The notes: generated from the sequence alone by a model not told the origin. A stretch of DNA of 64,000 nucleotides from Xanthobacter oligotrophicus (GCF_008364685.1 NZ_VTTL01000007.1:1-64000), one strand, 5' to 3'; shown: positions 34,863 to 44,802, counted from the stretch's first letter. A program made the numbers and translations.

Positions 34863-35555
34863 TCAGCCCTCCCGCGCCAGCCTCTCGTCGCGGGCGGCGG
34901 CGACTTCCTCGGCCAGCGCCTCCAGCACCGGGTCGGGGATGCCGTGGGCGCGCAGCCCGGCGCAGGTCTGGAACAGATAGTCCGCCGCCGAGCCGATGGC
35001 GCCGGAGGCGTGGGCCAGCCGCTGTACGATCTCGGCGCGGGTGAGGCCGCCGGCATATTGGCAGCTGGCCCGGTCGATGGTGAAGGAGATGGCGCTGCCG
35101 AAGCGCGCGCCATCTGCATCGAAAATGTCCAGCCAGCGCGGAACATAGGCGCCCGACAGCATCTCCCGCCGCCACAGGATGGACAGCTCGCGCTCCAGGA
35201 TCGCCTCGTCGATGCGCAGGGCGACGCCGTGGCAGAGGCCGCCCTCGTCGAGGCCCAGCGTGAGGCCAGGATTGTCGGTGGTGCCGCGCCCGAGCACGGT
35301 GGTCAGGCAGAAGGCCCGGTGCCAGCCCTCGATGCGTGCTGTGCGGTGTTCCTGCGCGTGCACCGTGGGATTCCAGATCAGCGAGCCATAGGCGAACAGC
35401 CAGGCGTCCCCGTCTGGGCGCGCGTCCAGGGTAGCGCGCAGCGAGGCGGCACGCTCCGCGTCGGTGAGCACGCGCAGAGCCGGGGCGTCCCGTGCCGCGA
35501 TGGCATCGATGCCGCCGGATTCGATCAGTTCGCGGGTGAGCTGTTGGATCTTCAT
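34863..35555 (-). CDS. ChaC-like gamma-glutamylcyclotransferase
   Basis: A 230-residue cytoplasmic enzyme. It has the family opening DAWLFAYGSLIWNP, in which YGSL binds the gamma-glutamyl moiety, and the HRAFCLTTVLGRGTTDNPGL segment typical of ChaC proteins, which break glutathione into 5-oxoproline and Cys-Gly. Start at 35555 (MKIQQL); codons further upstream in frame do not resemble the family. Convergent with the hydroxyacid dehydrogenase gene and apparently monocistronic. Confidence 0.87.
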   Translation of the reverse strand: MKIQQLTRELIESGGIDAIAARDAPALRVLTDAERAASLRATLDARPDGDAWLFAYGSLIWNPTVHAQEHRTARIEGWHRAFCLTTVLGRGTTDNPGLTLGLDEGGLCHGVALRIDEAILERELSILWRREMLSGAYVPRWLDIFDADGARFGSAISFTIDRASCQYAGGLTRAEIVQRLAHASGAIGSAADYLFQTCAGLRAHGIPDPVLEALAEEVAAARDERLAREG

Positions 35556-35855
35556 GGCGATGCGAGGATATAAGCAGGAACTGCGCCAATGCCATGGCGG
35601 CCCGGCGCCCGCCAGATGCACCGGCGCAAGCGGCGATTGCACGGCTGTCCCCCGCAGCACTGCCCCCAGCTCACGGATGCGTTTGGCTTGGCCGGAACCG
35701 GCATGCAATGGATGGCGTTGATCGACATGGTTTTCCGGTGGATTCGGCCTGTGGAGGGCACATCTTCCCCTTGCCCTGCCCGCCGGGCCCACGGAGCCTG
35801 AGGTCCATGCGTAAGCCGTTCATGCCCCACCGCCACCGATGCAAAGCCTGAGTTG

Positions 35856-38024
35856 ATGGAAGACGCGACCTCCCGCTCCCCGGCCCGATCCAATCCCGAC
35901 CTCCTCTCCGCGTGCGACCGCGAGCCGATCCACAGTCCGGGCGCCATCCAGCCCCACGGCGTGCTGCTGGTGGCCGATCCGGCCACGCTGAAGGTGGTGG
36001 CCGCGGCCGGCGACGTGGAAGGCCGGCTCGCCGCCGACTGGCGCGGGCACGACCTCGCGACGCTGCTTCGATGCGACGTGGCCGGCCTGCTGGGCGCGGC
36101 GGCGCCGACGGGCGCGGTGCGGGTGGGGCGGGTGCCCGGCCGGGACGAGACCTTCGAGGCGCAGGTCCACCGCTCCGAGCGGGGCCTCCTGGTGGAGCTG
36201 GAGCCGGCCGGTGCGCAGCTGGCGGCCGCCGACATCCTCGCCCGCCTCGATGCCGCCGCCACCCGCTTCGAGCGCGCGCCGGACCTGCGCAACCTGTGCG
36301 CAGAGGCGGCCGATGCGTTCCGCCAGATCACCGGCTTCGACCGGGTGATGATCTACCAGTTCCGCGACGACGAGGCCGGCGTAGTGCTGGCGGAGGCAAA
36401 GGCGCCGCAGATGGGCTCCTTCCTCAACCACCATTTTCCCGGCGGCGACGTGCCGAGGCAGGCGCGCGCGCTCTATGTGCGCAACCGCGTGCGGGTCATT
36501 CCCGACGTGGCCTATGCGCCCGCGCCGCTCAGGCCGGTGTCGCCCGAAGGCGCCGGGCCCGGCTTGAGCGATCTCGACATGAGCGATCTCGGGCTGCGAT
36601 CGGTCTCGCCCATCCATGTGCAGTATCTGAAGAACATGGGGGTGGGGGCCTCGGCCTCGGTGTCCATCGTGAAGGACGGGCAGCTGTGGGGGCTGGTGGC
36701 CTGCCATCACTCCACGGCGCGGCTGTTGCCCTACGAGCTGCGCCTCGCTTGCCAGTCGCTGGCGGGCAACCTTGCCCGGCAGATCCGCGCCAAGGCGGAC
36801 GCGGTGCTCTATCGCGAGCGCATCCGCCTGCGCGCCGCCGAGGACGCGCTTGCCGAGGCCCTCGCGGGCGATTGCGCGGTGGAGGACGTGCTCGCCCGGC
36901 ACGGCGACGACCTGCGCCAGGCGCTGGGCGCCGACGGCTTCGCCGCCGTGGCCGGATCCATGCTCCTGACCAAGGGCCGCTGCCCGGATGCGGACGCCGT
37001 CCGGTGCATCGCGCAGTGGGTGGAGACGCAGGCGCAGGTGCGCGCCTTCAGCACCCATGCCCTGTCCGAATACCTGCCCGCCGCCTCCGGCGCGGTGGAC
37101 GCGCGGGCGAGCGGGCTCCTGGGCATCACCGTGCCGGGGGAGGAGCCGCTGTCGCTGCTGTGGTTCCGCGCCGAGCAGGTGGAGGTGGTGAACTGGGCCG
37201 GCAACCCACACAAGGCCTCGTCCGCCGATCCGCAGGCGGAGCTGACGCCGCGCGCCTCCTTCGCCGCCTGGAGCGAGACCGTGCGCGGGCAGTCGCGCCG
37301 CTGGACGCTGGTGGAGACCGAGACCGCCCAGCGCCTCGCCCATGACTTGCTGCAGGCACGCCAGCAGCGCCGCATCCGCGAGCTCAACCGCCAGCTCTCC
37401 GCCACCGTGGTGGAGAACGAGCGCCTGCTTCAATACAAGGACCACCTCATGCACGAGGTGAACCACCGGGTGCAGAACAGCCTGCAACTGGTGGCCTCGT
37501 TCCTGCGGCTTCAGGCGCGCACCCTGGGCGATGCGCCGGCGCGCGACGCGCTGGCGGAGGCGGAGCGCCGCATCGCCGCCGTGGGCCTCGTCCACCGCCA
37601 GCTCTATGGCGGCGACCAGGTGGAGACGGTGGACCTGTCGCGCTATCTCATGGACCTGTCCCACGAGGTCACCAATTCCCTCGGCGCCGAATGGCGCGCG
37701 CACCTGATGCTCGACCTCGCGCCGGTGCTGATCGCCGCCGACCGGGCGGTGCGGCTCGGCCTGATCCTCACCGAGCTGGTGCTGAACACGGCCAAATACG
37801 CCTATATGGGCGCGCCGGGGCCGCTGATCCTCGCCCTCGACCAGAACCGCGACCGCTTCCGGCTGGTGGTGGCCGACCGGGGCGCCGGCAAGATCGGCAC
37901 GCGGCAGGGCTTCGGCACCATCATCCTCAACGCCATGGTGCAGAGCCTCAACGGCACGCTGGAGGACCTCGACAATGCCCCCGGCCTGCGCACCATCGTC
38001 ACCGCGCCCATCGGCCTGCGGTAG
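35856..38024 (+). CDS. bphP: Bacteriophytochrome with HWE/HisKA_2-type histidine kinase
   Basis: A 722-residue red/far-red photoreceptor. The PAS domain carries the biliverdin-binding Cys20 just before DREPIHSPGAIQPHG; the GAF domain (about 135-310) has FPGGDVP around D198 in place of the usual PASDIP, and CHHST at 283-287; the PHY domain has the tongue motif PRASF at 465-469. The output is a HWE/HisKA_2 kinase with H537 in MHEVNHRVQNSLQL, followed by the ATP-binding domain (ELVLNTAKY, GTIILNAM). An in-frame TTG directly precedes the ATG used. A heme oxygenase gene starts 10 bp after its end and would supply the chromophore. No response regulator is adjacent. Confidence 0.93.
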   Translation: MEDATSRSPARSNPDLLSACDREPIHSPGAIQPHGVLLVADPATLKVVAAAGDVEGRLAADWRGHDLATLLRCDVAGLLGAAAPTGAVRVGRVPGRDETFEAQVHRSERGLLVELEPAGAQLAAADILARLDAAATRFERAPDLRNLCAEAADAFRQITGFDRVMIYQFRDDEAGVVLAEAKAPQMGSFLNHHFPGGDVPRQARALYVRNRVRVIPDVAYAPAPLRPVSPEGAGPGLSDLDMSDLGLRSVSPIHVQYLKNMGVGASASVSIVKDGQLWGLVACHHSTARLLPYELRLACQSLAGNLARQIRAKADAVLYRERIRLRAAEDALAEALAGDCAVEDVLARHGDDLRQALGADGFAAVAGSMLLTKGRCPDADAVRCIAQWVETQAQVRAFSTHALSEYLPAASGAVDARASGLLGITVPGEEPLSLLWFRAEQVEVVNWAGNPHKASSADPQAELTPRASFAAWSETVRGQSRRWTLVETETAQRLAHDLLQARQQRRIRELNRQLSATVVENERLLQYKDHLMHEVNHRVQNSLQLVASFLRLQARTLGDAPARDALAEAERRIAAVGLVHRQLYGGDQVETVDLSRYLMDLSHEVTNSLGAEWRAHLMLDLAPVLIAADRAVRLGLILTELVLNTAKYAYMGAPGPLILALDQNRDRFRLVVADRGAGKIGTRQGFGTIILNAMVQSLNGTLEDLDNAPGLRTIVTAPIGLR

Positions 38025-38034
38025 GGCCGCCGGC

Positions 38035-38634
38035 ATGTATGGGACGGACAGCGTGGCCCTCACCCGCTCCGGGCGGCTGAAGGCTGAGACGGCGACGGTG
38101 CACGGCCGGCTTGATGCCCGGATCATGGCGGCGGGGGCGTTCGCGGACCGCGCCCGCTATGCCCGCTTCCTGCTGTTCCAGCGCCTGCTTCACGCCGACG
38201 GCGAGCCGCTGTACGGGCATCCGGCCCTGGCCGGGCTTTTGGCGGGGGCCGGCGTGGGCGCACGGCTCGAGCTGGTGGAGCGCGACCTTGAGGATCTCGG
38301 GCAACCGCGCGGCCGCCCGGCCGGTGCGCCGGAGCCGGCTTTCGCGAGGGGCCTGCCCGATGCCGCCACGGCGCTGGGCTGGCTCTATGTGCTGGAAGGC
38401 GCGCGCCTCGGCGGCGCCGTGCTGCTGAAGGGTGCGCAGGGGCTGGGCCTCACGCCGGCATTCGGCGCCCGCCACCTCGCCCCGGCGCCGGAGGGGGTCC
38501 TGGCCCACTGGCGCCGCTTCAGCGCGGGGCTGGACGGCGCCGATCTGGACGGTGCCGGCGAGCAGGGGGTGATCGCGGGCGCCACTGCCGCGTTCCAGCG
38601 GGCGCATGCGCTGGCCGATTTCGCCTTCGGCTGA
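38035..38634 (+). CDS. bphO: Biliverdin-producing heme oxygenase
   Basis: A 199-residue cytoplasmic enzyme that opens heme to biliverdin, CO and iron. The proximal heme ligand is probably H23 in KAETATVHGRLD. A distal-helix segment LGWLYVLEGARLGGAVLLKGAQ, with the flexible Gly-rich bend, is clear. The start at 38035 lies 10 bp after the phytochrome stop codon, so the two are one transcript and biliverdin is made together with its receptor. Confidence 0.87.
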   Translation: MYGTDSVALTRSGRLKAETATVHGRLDARIMAAGAFADRARYARFLLFQRLLHADGEPLYGHPALAGLLAGAGVGARLELVERDLEDLGQPRGRPAGAPEPAFARGLPDAATALGWLYVLEGARLGGAVLLKGAQGLGLTPAFGARHLAPAPEGVLAHWRRFSAGLDGADLDGAGEQGVIAGATAAFQRAHALADFAFG

Positions 38635-38684
38635 GCGGGGATTTCCACTTCAGCCGGCGTGGCGCTCGAGCGGAGTTTTGCGTC

Positions 38685-39371
38685 TCAGACCGCGTGGCCG
38701 ATGAGGGCGCCGATGGCGGCGGTGACGGCCATGGCGAAGGCGCCCCAGAAGGTGACGCGCACCGTGGGCTTCAGCAGCCCGGCGCCGCCGACGCGGGCGC
38801 CCAACGCGCCGAGCAATGCGAGGCAGACGAGGGAACCGCCCGCCACCACCAGCGGGATCGACCCCTGCGGCGCCACGGCGGTGAGCACCAGCGGCAAGGC
38901 GGCGCCGGCGGCAAACGTGCCGGCGGAGGTGAGCGCCGCCTGGATCGGCCGCGCCACCATGTGTTCGCTGAGGCCCAGCTCGTCGCGGGCGTGGGCGGCG
39001 AAGGCGTCCTTCGCCATCATCTGCTCGGCCACCTTGAGGGCGAGCGCCTTCTCGACGCCGCGCTCCACATAGATCTGCGCCAGCTCGGCGAGTTCCGCCC
39101 GGGGCTGCTCGGCCAACTCCTTCCGCTCGCGGGCCATGTCCGCCGCCTCGGTGTCGGCCTGGGAGCTGACGGAGACATATTCCCCCGCCGCCATGGACAT
39201 GGCGCCCGCCACGAGGCCGGCGACGCCCGCCACCAAGGGCTCGCTGGCCGTGGCGGAGGCGGCGGCGACGCCGATCACGAGGCTCGCCGTGGAGATGATG
39301 CCGTCATTGGCGCCGAGCACCGCCGCCCGCAGCCAGCCGATGCGGGAGATGAGGTGGTTTTCCCGATGCAT
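38685..39371 (-). CDS. VIT1/CCC1-family iron/manganese transporter
   Basis: A 228-residue membrane protein. It begins with the family signature NHLISRIGWLRAAVLGANDG and has SLVIGVAAASAT, then GAMSMAAGEYVSVSSQADTE, a cytoplasmic helical insert with conserved acidic residues (about 85-140) and three C-terminal helices. Family members export or sequester Fe2+ or Mn2+. Start at 39371, where AGGGAGC lies 8 nt upstream; a longer frame reaches 39467 without a better site. Convergent with the heme oxygenase gene, whose reaction releases iron, although a functional link is only a guess. Confidence 0.9.
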   Translation of the reverse strand: MHRENHLISRIGWLRAAVLGANDGIISTASLVIGVAAASATASEPLVAGVAGLVAGAMSMAAGEYVSVSSQADTEAADMARERKELAEQPRAELAELAQIYVERGVEKALALKVAEQMMAKDAFAAHARDELGLSEHMVARPIQAALTSAGTFAAGAALPLVLTAVAPQGSIPLVVAGGSLVCLALLGALGARVGGAGLLKPTVRVTFWGAFAMAVTAAIGALIGHAV

Positions 39372-39515
39372 GGCGTTGCTCCCTGCGTCCGGCGCCGATT
39401 CTGCCGGGGTCACGACCTGCATACGCCTTTCCCTGCAACAGGATATGACGCAGGTCAGGTGTCCCAAGGGGAAGGGGCCGGGTGGGGCGGGCGCCGAGCC
39501 GCCACGCCCTTGGCC

Positions 39516-40301
39516 CTATGCCGCGAACACTGTCGGGCGGCCCGGCTCCAGCGTGACGAGGCGGTCGGCGATGCCGAGGGTGGCGAAGGCGGCGGCCAGC
39601 TCCGTGGCGCTCTCCTTGAAATGCACCCAGCCGTCGGTGTGGGCGGCAACCAGCGTGGCATTGGGAAAGGCGTTCGCGGTCTCCAGCGCGTCGTTGGCGT
39701 CCATGGTCATGTGGAAGCGGCCGCGCGGTTCGGCCGAGCCGGCGAAGACGATGACCACCTTGGGCGAGAACCGCCGCGCCACCTCGGCCACGCCCTCGTA
39801 GAACACCGTGTCGCCGGTGACATAGAGCAAGTCCCCCGGCGCGTCGCGGCCGAGGAGGAAGCCCACCACATCGCCGGAAATGGGCTCGATCCCCGGCGGC
39901 CCGTGGCGGGCGGGGGCGGCGGTGACGAACAGCCGGCCCTTGTTAGGCACCTCAAGGGTGGTCGTCTCGAACGGCGCGAGGGCGAGGACATTTTCCCCGC
40001 CCAGCCGCGTGGCGCCGATCTGCGTGGTGAAAACCGTACCCGCCTTGGGCAGCAATGCGCGGCCGGCGTGGTCGAGATTGTCGAGGTGCTGGTCGTGGCT
40101 GAGCAGCACCGCATCCAGCGGCAGCACCGCCTCGGCCTCGATGGCGGGGCCCACCGTCTTCTCGAAGTGCACCGGCGCGGTCTGGTAGAGCCGGGGCGGG
40201 TCGAAGGTGGGGTCGGTGACGAGGCGCAGGCCGCCGGTCTCGATCAGCACGGTGGGGCCGCCGATCAGGGTGAGGGTGAGGTCGCCGGACGGGCTGGTCA
40301 T
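39516..40301 (-). CDS. Metallo-beta-lactamase-fold hydrolase (UlaG-like)
   Basis: A 261-residue enzyme of the MBL superfamily. It has SHDQHLDNLDHAG with metal-binding His and Asp residues, a following segment with ARHGPPG, TGDTVFYEG with the bridging Asp, and AAHTDGW near the C-terminus. The subgroup includes L-ascorbate-6-phosphate lactonase-like and NAPE-PLD-like proteins; the substrate is unknown. The start at 40301 has AGGAGC at proper distance. Divergent from the LysR gene with 69 bp between starts, so it is the likely target of that regulator. Confidence 0.85.
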   Translation of the reverse strand: MTSPSGDLTLTLIGGPTVLIETGGLRLVTDPTFDPPRLYQTAPVHFEKTVGPAIEAEAVLPLDAVLLSHDQHLDNLDHAGRALLPKAGTVFTTQIGATRLGGENVLALAPFETTTLEVPNKGRLFVTAAPARHGPPGIEPISGDVVGFLLGRDAPGDLLYVTGDTVFYEGVAEVARRFSPKVVIVFAGSAEPRGRFHMTMDANDALETANAFPNATLVAAHTDGWVHFKESATELAAAFATLGIADRLVTLEPGRPTVFAA

Positions 40302-40359
40302 GGAAGCTCCTGTGTGATGCGGCGACAATGGCGCCCTTCAGGCTCCGCGAAAATCCGCT

Positions 40360-40372
40360 ATTGTTGCGCAAT
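40360..40372. promoter_or_regulatory. ATTG-N5-CAAT dyad at the LysR start
   Basis: ATTG (40360-40363) and CAAT (40369-40372) flank TTGCG. This T-N11-A-like dyad overlaps the LysR start codon, in the 69-bp gap shared with the divergent hydrolase gene. Such a position would suit autorepression, but the site is short. Confidence 0.35.
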
Positions 40373-41267
40373 GGCTGATCGAAATCGCACAGCACTCGAC
40401 TGGGAGGACGCCCGCTTCTTCGCGGCGCTGGCGCGGCATGGCAGCCTGTCGGCCACCGCGCGGGCGCTGGGCGTCAACCACGCCACAGTGGCCCGGCGCG
40501 TGGCCGCCATGGAGCAGGCGCTGGGCGAGAAGCTGTTCGAGCGCCGGCCGGACGGCTATGTGCTGACCCCGGCCGGCACCCGCGCGCTGGAGGCGGCCGA
40601 CGCCATGGAGAAGGCGGCCCGCCGCCTGCTGCGCGCGCCTCAGCAGCGGCCCCTTGGCGGCCTCGTGCGTATCGCCGCCACGCCGAGCCTTGCCGACCTC
40701 TATCTGGTGCCGCGCCTCGCCGCCCTCGCGCAGCGCCATCCCGCCATCGACGTGGAGATCGTTTCCGAGCGGCGCCTCGCCAGCCTCGCCCGCCGGGAGG
40801 CCGACATCGCCCTGCGCCTCGGTGCCCCCACGGATGCGGACGTGATCGCGCGGCGCCTCGCCACCCTGGCCTTCGGCTATTACGGCACCCCGGACTGGCG
40901 CAGCCGGATGGCGGCGGGGGAGGCACCGGTCTTCGTCGGCTTCGACGAGGCCAATGCCCATCTGCCGGAGGCGGCGTTCCTCGCCCGGCATTTCCCCCGC
41001 GCGCGGCTGGCGGTGCGCGCCAATACCCAGTCCACCCAGGCCATTGCCGCCCGCGCCGGGCACGGCATCGCGCTTCTGCCGCACTTCATCGGGGCGGGGG
41101 AGGGTGACCTTGTGCCCGTCGCGCTCGCCCCCCTGCCGCCGACGCGCGACCTGTTCCTGCTCACCAACCGCCTGAGCGCCGACGACGGGGCGGTGCGCGC
41201 GGTGCGGGATTTCCTCGCCGACCTGTTCCACGCGGATGCCGCGTTGTTTTCCGGTTTGGACGATTGA
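40371..41267 (+). CDS. LysR-family transcriptional regulator
   Basis: A 298-residue regulator. The N-terminal winged helix (about 10-68) has [20 protein letters not shown] and [25 protein letters not shown]; the effector domain covers about 95-290 ([30 protein letters not shown]). Start at 40371 ([11 protein letters not shown]). Divergent from the MBL-fold hydrolase, its most likely target by the usual LysR arrangement. The luciferase-like oxidoreductase gene lies downstream in the same direction. Confidence 0.92.
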   Translation: MADRNRTALDWEDARFFAALARHGSLSATARALGVNHATVARRVAAMEQALGEKLFERRPDGYVLTPAGTRALEAADAMEKAARRLLRAPQQRPLGGLVRIAATPSLADLYLVPRLAALAQRHPAIDVEIVSERRLASLARREADIALRLGAPTDADVIARRLATLAFGYYGTPDWRSRMAAGEAPVFVGFDEANAHLPEAAFLARHFPRARLAVRANTQSTQAIAARAGHGIALLPHFIGAGEGDLVPVALAPLPPTRDLFLLTNRLSADDGAVRAVRDFLADLFHADAALFSGLDD

Positions 41268-41397
41268 GGCGCGGGCACGCCTTTTACCGCGCCGCCCGCC
41301 TTCCTATCTGAGGGGCGGGGCGATCCGAAGAGCCGGCGACGACGAGATGGGTTCCATCGGATCGGGCGCGGCGCCAGCGCGGTTGAGGCAGGGTCTC

Positions 41398-42408
41398 ATG
41401 GTGCAGCTTTCCATTCTCGATCTGGTGCGGGTGCGGCAGGGGTCCAGCCCCCGCGATGCCCTCGACAATGCCCGCGATCTGGCCGCCCACGCGGAAGAGT
41501 GGGGCTATCGCCGCTTCTGGGTGGCCGAGCATCACAACATGCAGGGCATCGCCAGCGCCGCTACCTCCGTGGTCATCGCCCATGTGGCCGCCGGCTCCCG
41601 GCACATCAGGGTGGGGGCGGGGGGCATCATGCTGCCCAACCACGCGCCCATGATCATCGCCGAGCAGTTCGGCACGCTGGCCCAGCTGTTTCCAGGCCGC
41701 ATCGACCTCGGCCTCGGCCGCGCGCCGGGCACCGACCAGAACACCATGCGGGCGCTGCGCCGCTCGCTGACCAATTCCGACCATTTCCCCAATGACGTGA
41801 TCGAGCTCCAGGCCTACCTGGGCGAGGCCGGGCCGGGCCAGTCCCTGTTCGCGGTGCCGGCCACCGGCACCAACGTGCCCCTGTGGATCCTGGGATCGAG
41901 CACCTATGGCGCGCAGCTCGCGGCGGCGCTGGGCCTGCCCTATGCGTTCGCCTCCCATTTCGCGCCGGCCGACCTGATCCCGGCGCTGGAACTGTATCGC
42001 GCCCGCTTCCAGCCCTCGGCGCAGCTCGCCCGACCCTATGCCATGGCCGGCATCAACGTGATCGCAGCCGAGACCGACGACGAGGCGCGCCACCTCGCTA
42101 CCACCCAGCAGATGTCGGTGGCGGACATTTTCCGCGGCGCCCGCGGCCTCAGCCAGCCGCCCATCGACGATATCGAGACCTATTGGTCCCCCATGGAGAA
42201 GGCGCAGGCCGCCCGCTTCCTCTCCCGCTCCGTGGTGGGGCGACCGGAGACGGTGCGCGCCGGCATCGAGGCTTTCGTGGCTGAGACCGGGGTGGACGAG
42301 GTGATGATCGTTTCCGACGTGTTCGACCACCAGAAGCGCCTCGCCTCCTACCGCATGATCGCGGATGCGGTGCCCCATGCCGCCGACTGGGAGCAATCGG
42401 CGGCGTGA
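41398..42408 (+). CDS. Luciferase-like (LLM) flavin-dependent oxidoreductase
   Basis: A 336-residue enzyme of the bacterial luciferase/F420 superfamily, group resembling E. coli YhbW. It has [32 protein letters not shown], the barrel strand [15 protein letters not shown] and [19 protein letters not shown] is the likely cofactor; the substrate is unknown. I prefer the ATG at 41398, preceded by GAGGCAGGG; the frame allows an earlier ATG at 41347. Its stop is 16 bp from the OsmC gene's stop on the other strand. Confidence 0.88.
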   Translation: MVQLSILDLVRVRQGSSPRDALDNARDLAAHAEEWGYRRFWVAEHHNMQGIASAATSVVIAHVAAGSRHIRVGAGGIMLPNHAPMIIAEQFGTLAQLFPGRIDLGLGRAPGTDQNTMRALRRSLTNSDHFPNDVIELQAYLGEAGPGQSLFAVPATGTNVPLWILGSSTYGAQLAAALGLPYAFASHFAPADLIPALELYRARFQPSAQLARPYAMAGINVIAAETDDEARHLATTQQMSVADIFRGARGLSQPPIDDIETYWSPMEKAQAARFLSRSVVGRPETVRAGIEAFVAETGVDEVMIVSDVFDHQKRLASYRMIADAVPHAADWEQSAA

Positions 42409-42414
42409 GGCCGG

Positions 42415-42431
42415 GGGCTGACCCTCAGCCC
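42415..42431. terminator. Short hairpin between convergent LLM and OsmC genes
   Basis: GGGCTGA (42415-42421) and TCAGCCC (42425-42431) pair perfectly with a 3-nt loop. The right arm includes the OsmC stop codon. Probably a shared weak terminator. Confidence 0.45.
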
Positions 42432-42856
42432 TTCAGTGAAGCATCCAGGCTGATGGCGGCGCGGATCACCTTGGAGAGCGGGCAGTTGGCCTTGGCCTTG
42501 GCGGCCAGCTCCGCGAACTGTTCCGGGGTGGCGCCGGGAACGGTGCCCACGAGGGTGAGGTCCACGGCGGTGATCTCGTAGCCGGCCTCCTTCTTCTCCA
42601 GCGACACCTTGGCGGAGGTCTGGAGATCGGTGGCGGTGAGGCCCGCCTCGCCGAGGATGAGCGAGAGCGCCATGGTGAAGCAGGCGGCATGGGCGGCGCC
42701 CAGAAGCTCTTCCGGGTTGGAGCCCTTCTGATTCTCGAAGCGGCTGGCGAAGCCGTAGGGATAGGCGGAAAGCGCGCCGCTCTCGGTGGAGATCGCGCCT
42801 TTGCCGTCCTTGATGCCGCCGCTCCACTGGGCCGAGCCGGTGCGGATGATCGCCAT
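42425..42856 (-). CDS. osmC: OsmC-type organic hydroperoxide reductase
   Basis: A 143-residue OsmC/Ohr peroxiredoxin. The two redox Cys residues are in GAAHAACFTMALS and KANCPLSKV, and SAYPYGFASRFENQKGSNPEELLGAA is the typical OsmC segment. It reduces organic peroxides with thiols in the cytoplasm. Full length (OsmC is about 143). Monocistronic with GGAGAC upstream of the start. Confidence 0.93.
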   Translation of the reverse strand: MAIIRTGSAQWSGGIKDGKGAISTESGALSAYPYGFASRFENQKGSNPEELLGAAHAACFTMALSLILGEAGLTATDLQTSAKVSLEKKEAGYEITAVDLTLVGTVPGATPEQFAELAAKAKANCPLSKVIRAAISLDASLKG

Positions 42857-43254
42857 GTTGGTCTCCTTGATGGTCCGGGGCCAATTCGGGGTTACGTCGC
42901 GGGCGAGCGCCGCGCCCCTCGGCGCCGGCGCCTGCCCCGCGCGGTCGGTGCGCGCCCCACTCCTGACGGCCCCTGCCGACGACCCCGGTCCGTGACCGGG
43001 GCGTGGCGGGGTCCGTGCCCGACCTTGGGCTCAACAATCGGGCGGGCAAATCGTTCACCCCGGGGATGCGCTTTTTGCCGCGCCGTTGACCGCGCAGGGG
43101 CCACCGCCCGTCGGAAACGTTCGGATACGGGCGGGAAACCAAACGATGCGCCCGGGTCCTATTGCGGTCACCTCGACCGTGACACTGGCGGCATGAACCG
43201 GCCCGCTCCCTCGCCCCCTCCCGCCCCCTGCATCACGCACCGGGTTGCACCCGC
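42857..43254. other. Divergent intergenic region between osmC and efflux operon
   Basis: No gene supported. It contains CCCCGGTC/GACCGGGG (42983-42990/42994-43001), a perfect 8-bp hairpin with a 3-nt loop, and should hold promoters for osmC on one strand and the efflux operon on the other. I recognise no specific operator. Confidence 0.5.
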
Positions 43255-44802
43255 ATGCCGTCCATGACGCATCGGGCATTGGTGGGGCCGTTGGTACGGG
43301 CTTGGGCGCGTGCGGCGGCCGGGCTGCTGGCGGCGCTGGCCCTGTCGGGCTGCGCCGTGGGGCCGGACTATGAGACGCCGCAGCTCACCATGCCCGACCA
43401 GTGGGGCAGCGGGCGCGGCCAGAGGGCCGAGGCGGCGCCGGAGCTTCCGCGCTGGTGGCGGCGGCTGGGCGACGGCGTGCTCGATGGGCTGATGGAGGAA
43501 GCGGTGGCCGGCAATCTCGACGTGGCGACCGCCAAGGCCAAGGTGCGCGCGGCCCGCGCGACGTATCGCCAGCAGGTGGGCGCCCTGTTTCCGCAGGTCA
43601 CCGGCAACGCCTCCGCCACGCGCGGCGATAACGGCGGCAACGTGGGGTCGGGCGGCGATGTCACCGTCGCCAGCACCTATGGCCAGTATCAGGCGGGGCT
43701 CGATGCCAGCTGGGAAATCGACCTGTTCGGCGCCAACCGCCGGGGCGTGGAGGCCGCCGCCTACGGCTCGGATGCGGCGGTGGACGATCTCGACGCCGCG
43801 CTCGTCACCCTCGTGGGCGACGTGGCCACCAATTATATCGACGCGCGCGGCTATCAGGCGCGCATCGCGCTGGCCCGGCGCACCGCGAGCGCCCAGCGCG
43901 AGACCGCCGCGCTGACGAAACGCAAGCTCGATGCCGGCGGCGCGTCGGCTTTGGACGCGGCCAATGCGGCCGGACAGGCGGCGAGCACCGAGGCGGACAT
44001 TCCCGAGCTTGAAGCCGCCCTTGCCCAGAGCGTCCACCGCCTGTCCGTGCTCACCGGGCGGGAGCCGGCGGCTCTCACCGGGCGGCTGGCGCGCGTGCGC
44101 GCTGTTCCGTCGCCGCGCCTGCCGGTGCCGAAGGGCATTCCGGCGCAAGTGCTCACCGTCCGCCCGGACGTGCGCGCCGCCGAGCGTCGGCTGGGCCAGT
44201 CCACGGCGCTGGTGGGGCAGGCGACGGCCAATCGCTATCCCGCCATCAGCCTTTCCGGCACCCTGAACACCACCGGCACGCAGCTGGGGGATCTCGCGCG
44301 TGGCTCCTCCATCAGCTGGTCGTTCGGGCCGACGCTGACCGTGCCGATCTTCACCGGCGGGCAGCTGAAGGCGGCGCAGGAACTGGCGGAGGCGGAGCGT
44401 GACCAGTCGTTCCTGTCCTATCGCGCGACGGTGCTCACCGCGCTGGAGGATGTGGAGAATGCCTCCGTCTCCCTCGGCAAGCAGCGCCTGAAGGCCGGCC
44501 GGCTCGCCGCCTCCGCCGCCTCCTACCGCGAGGCGGCGCGGCTCTCCCACGCGCTCTACGGGGCCGGCTCGTCGAGCTTCCTCGACGTGCTCACCGCCGA
44601 GCGCTCGCTTTATGCGGCCGAGACGGCGCTGATCGAGAGCCGGGTGGCGGTGGCGACCTATTATGTGGCGCTCAACAAGGCGCTGGGCGGCGGCTGGGAC
44701 GGCGCGGTGGACACCGCCACCCCCGCTGTCGTCGACCAGAACACAGGCCCTCATTTCGCTCGCCCCCATTTCGCGCGCCTGCCGGCGCCGGCGATCCAGT
44801 GA
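43255..44802 (+). CDS. NodT-family outer membrane efflux lipoprotein
   Basis: A 515-residue TolC-like outer membrane factor. A lipoprotein signal with lipobox LALSGC (Cys at residue 33) is followed by AVGPDYETP, the standard NodT/OprM opening, then two repeats of the outer membrane efflux domain (helical and strand parts, about 80-265 and 290-470), including YQAGLDASWEIDLFGANRRG. An ATG at 43264 in frame could also be the start; neither has a clear ribosome binding site. It precedes macA- and macB-like genes in one operon and would provide the exit duct. Confidence 0.9.
   Translation: MPSMTHRALVGPLVRAWARAAAGLLAALALSGCAVGPDYETPQLTMPDQWGSGRGQRAEAAPELPRWWRRLGDGVLDGLMEEAVAGNLDVATAKAKVRAARATYRQQVGALFPQVTGNASATRGDNGGNVGSGGDVTVASTYGQYQAGLDASWEIDLFGANRRGVEAAAYGSDAAVDDLDAALVTLVGDVATNYIDARGYQARIALARRTASAQRETAALTKRKLDAGGASALDAANAAGQAASTEADIPELEAALAQSVHRLSVLTGREPAALTGRLARVRAVPSPRLPVPKGIPAQVLTVRPDVRAAERRLGQSTALVGQATANRYPAISLSGTLNTTGTQLGDLARGSSISWSFGPTLTVPIFTGGQLKAAQELAEAERDQSFLSYRATVLTALEDVENASVSLGKQRLKAGRLAASAASYREAARLSHALYGAGSSSFLDVLTAERSLYAAETALIESRVAVATYYVALNKALGGGWDGAVDTATPAVVDQNTGPHFARPHFARLPAPAIQ

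Noticed and set aside
35820-38126. 768-codon open frame opposite the bacteriophytochrome
   Set aside because: Antisense shadow; the phytochrome frame has every diagnostic motif.
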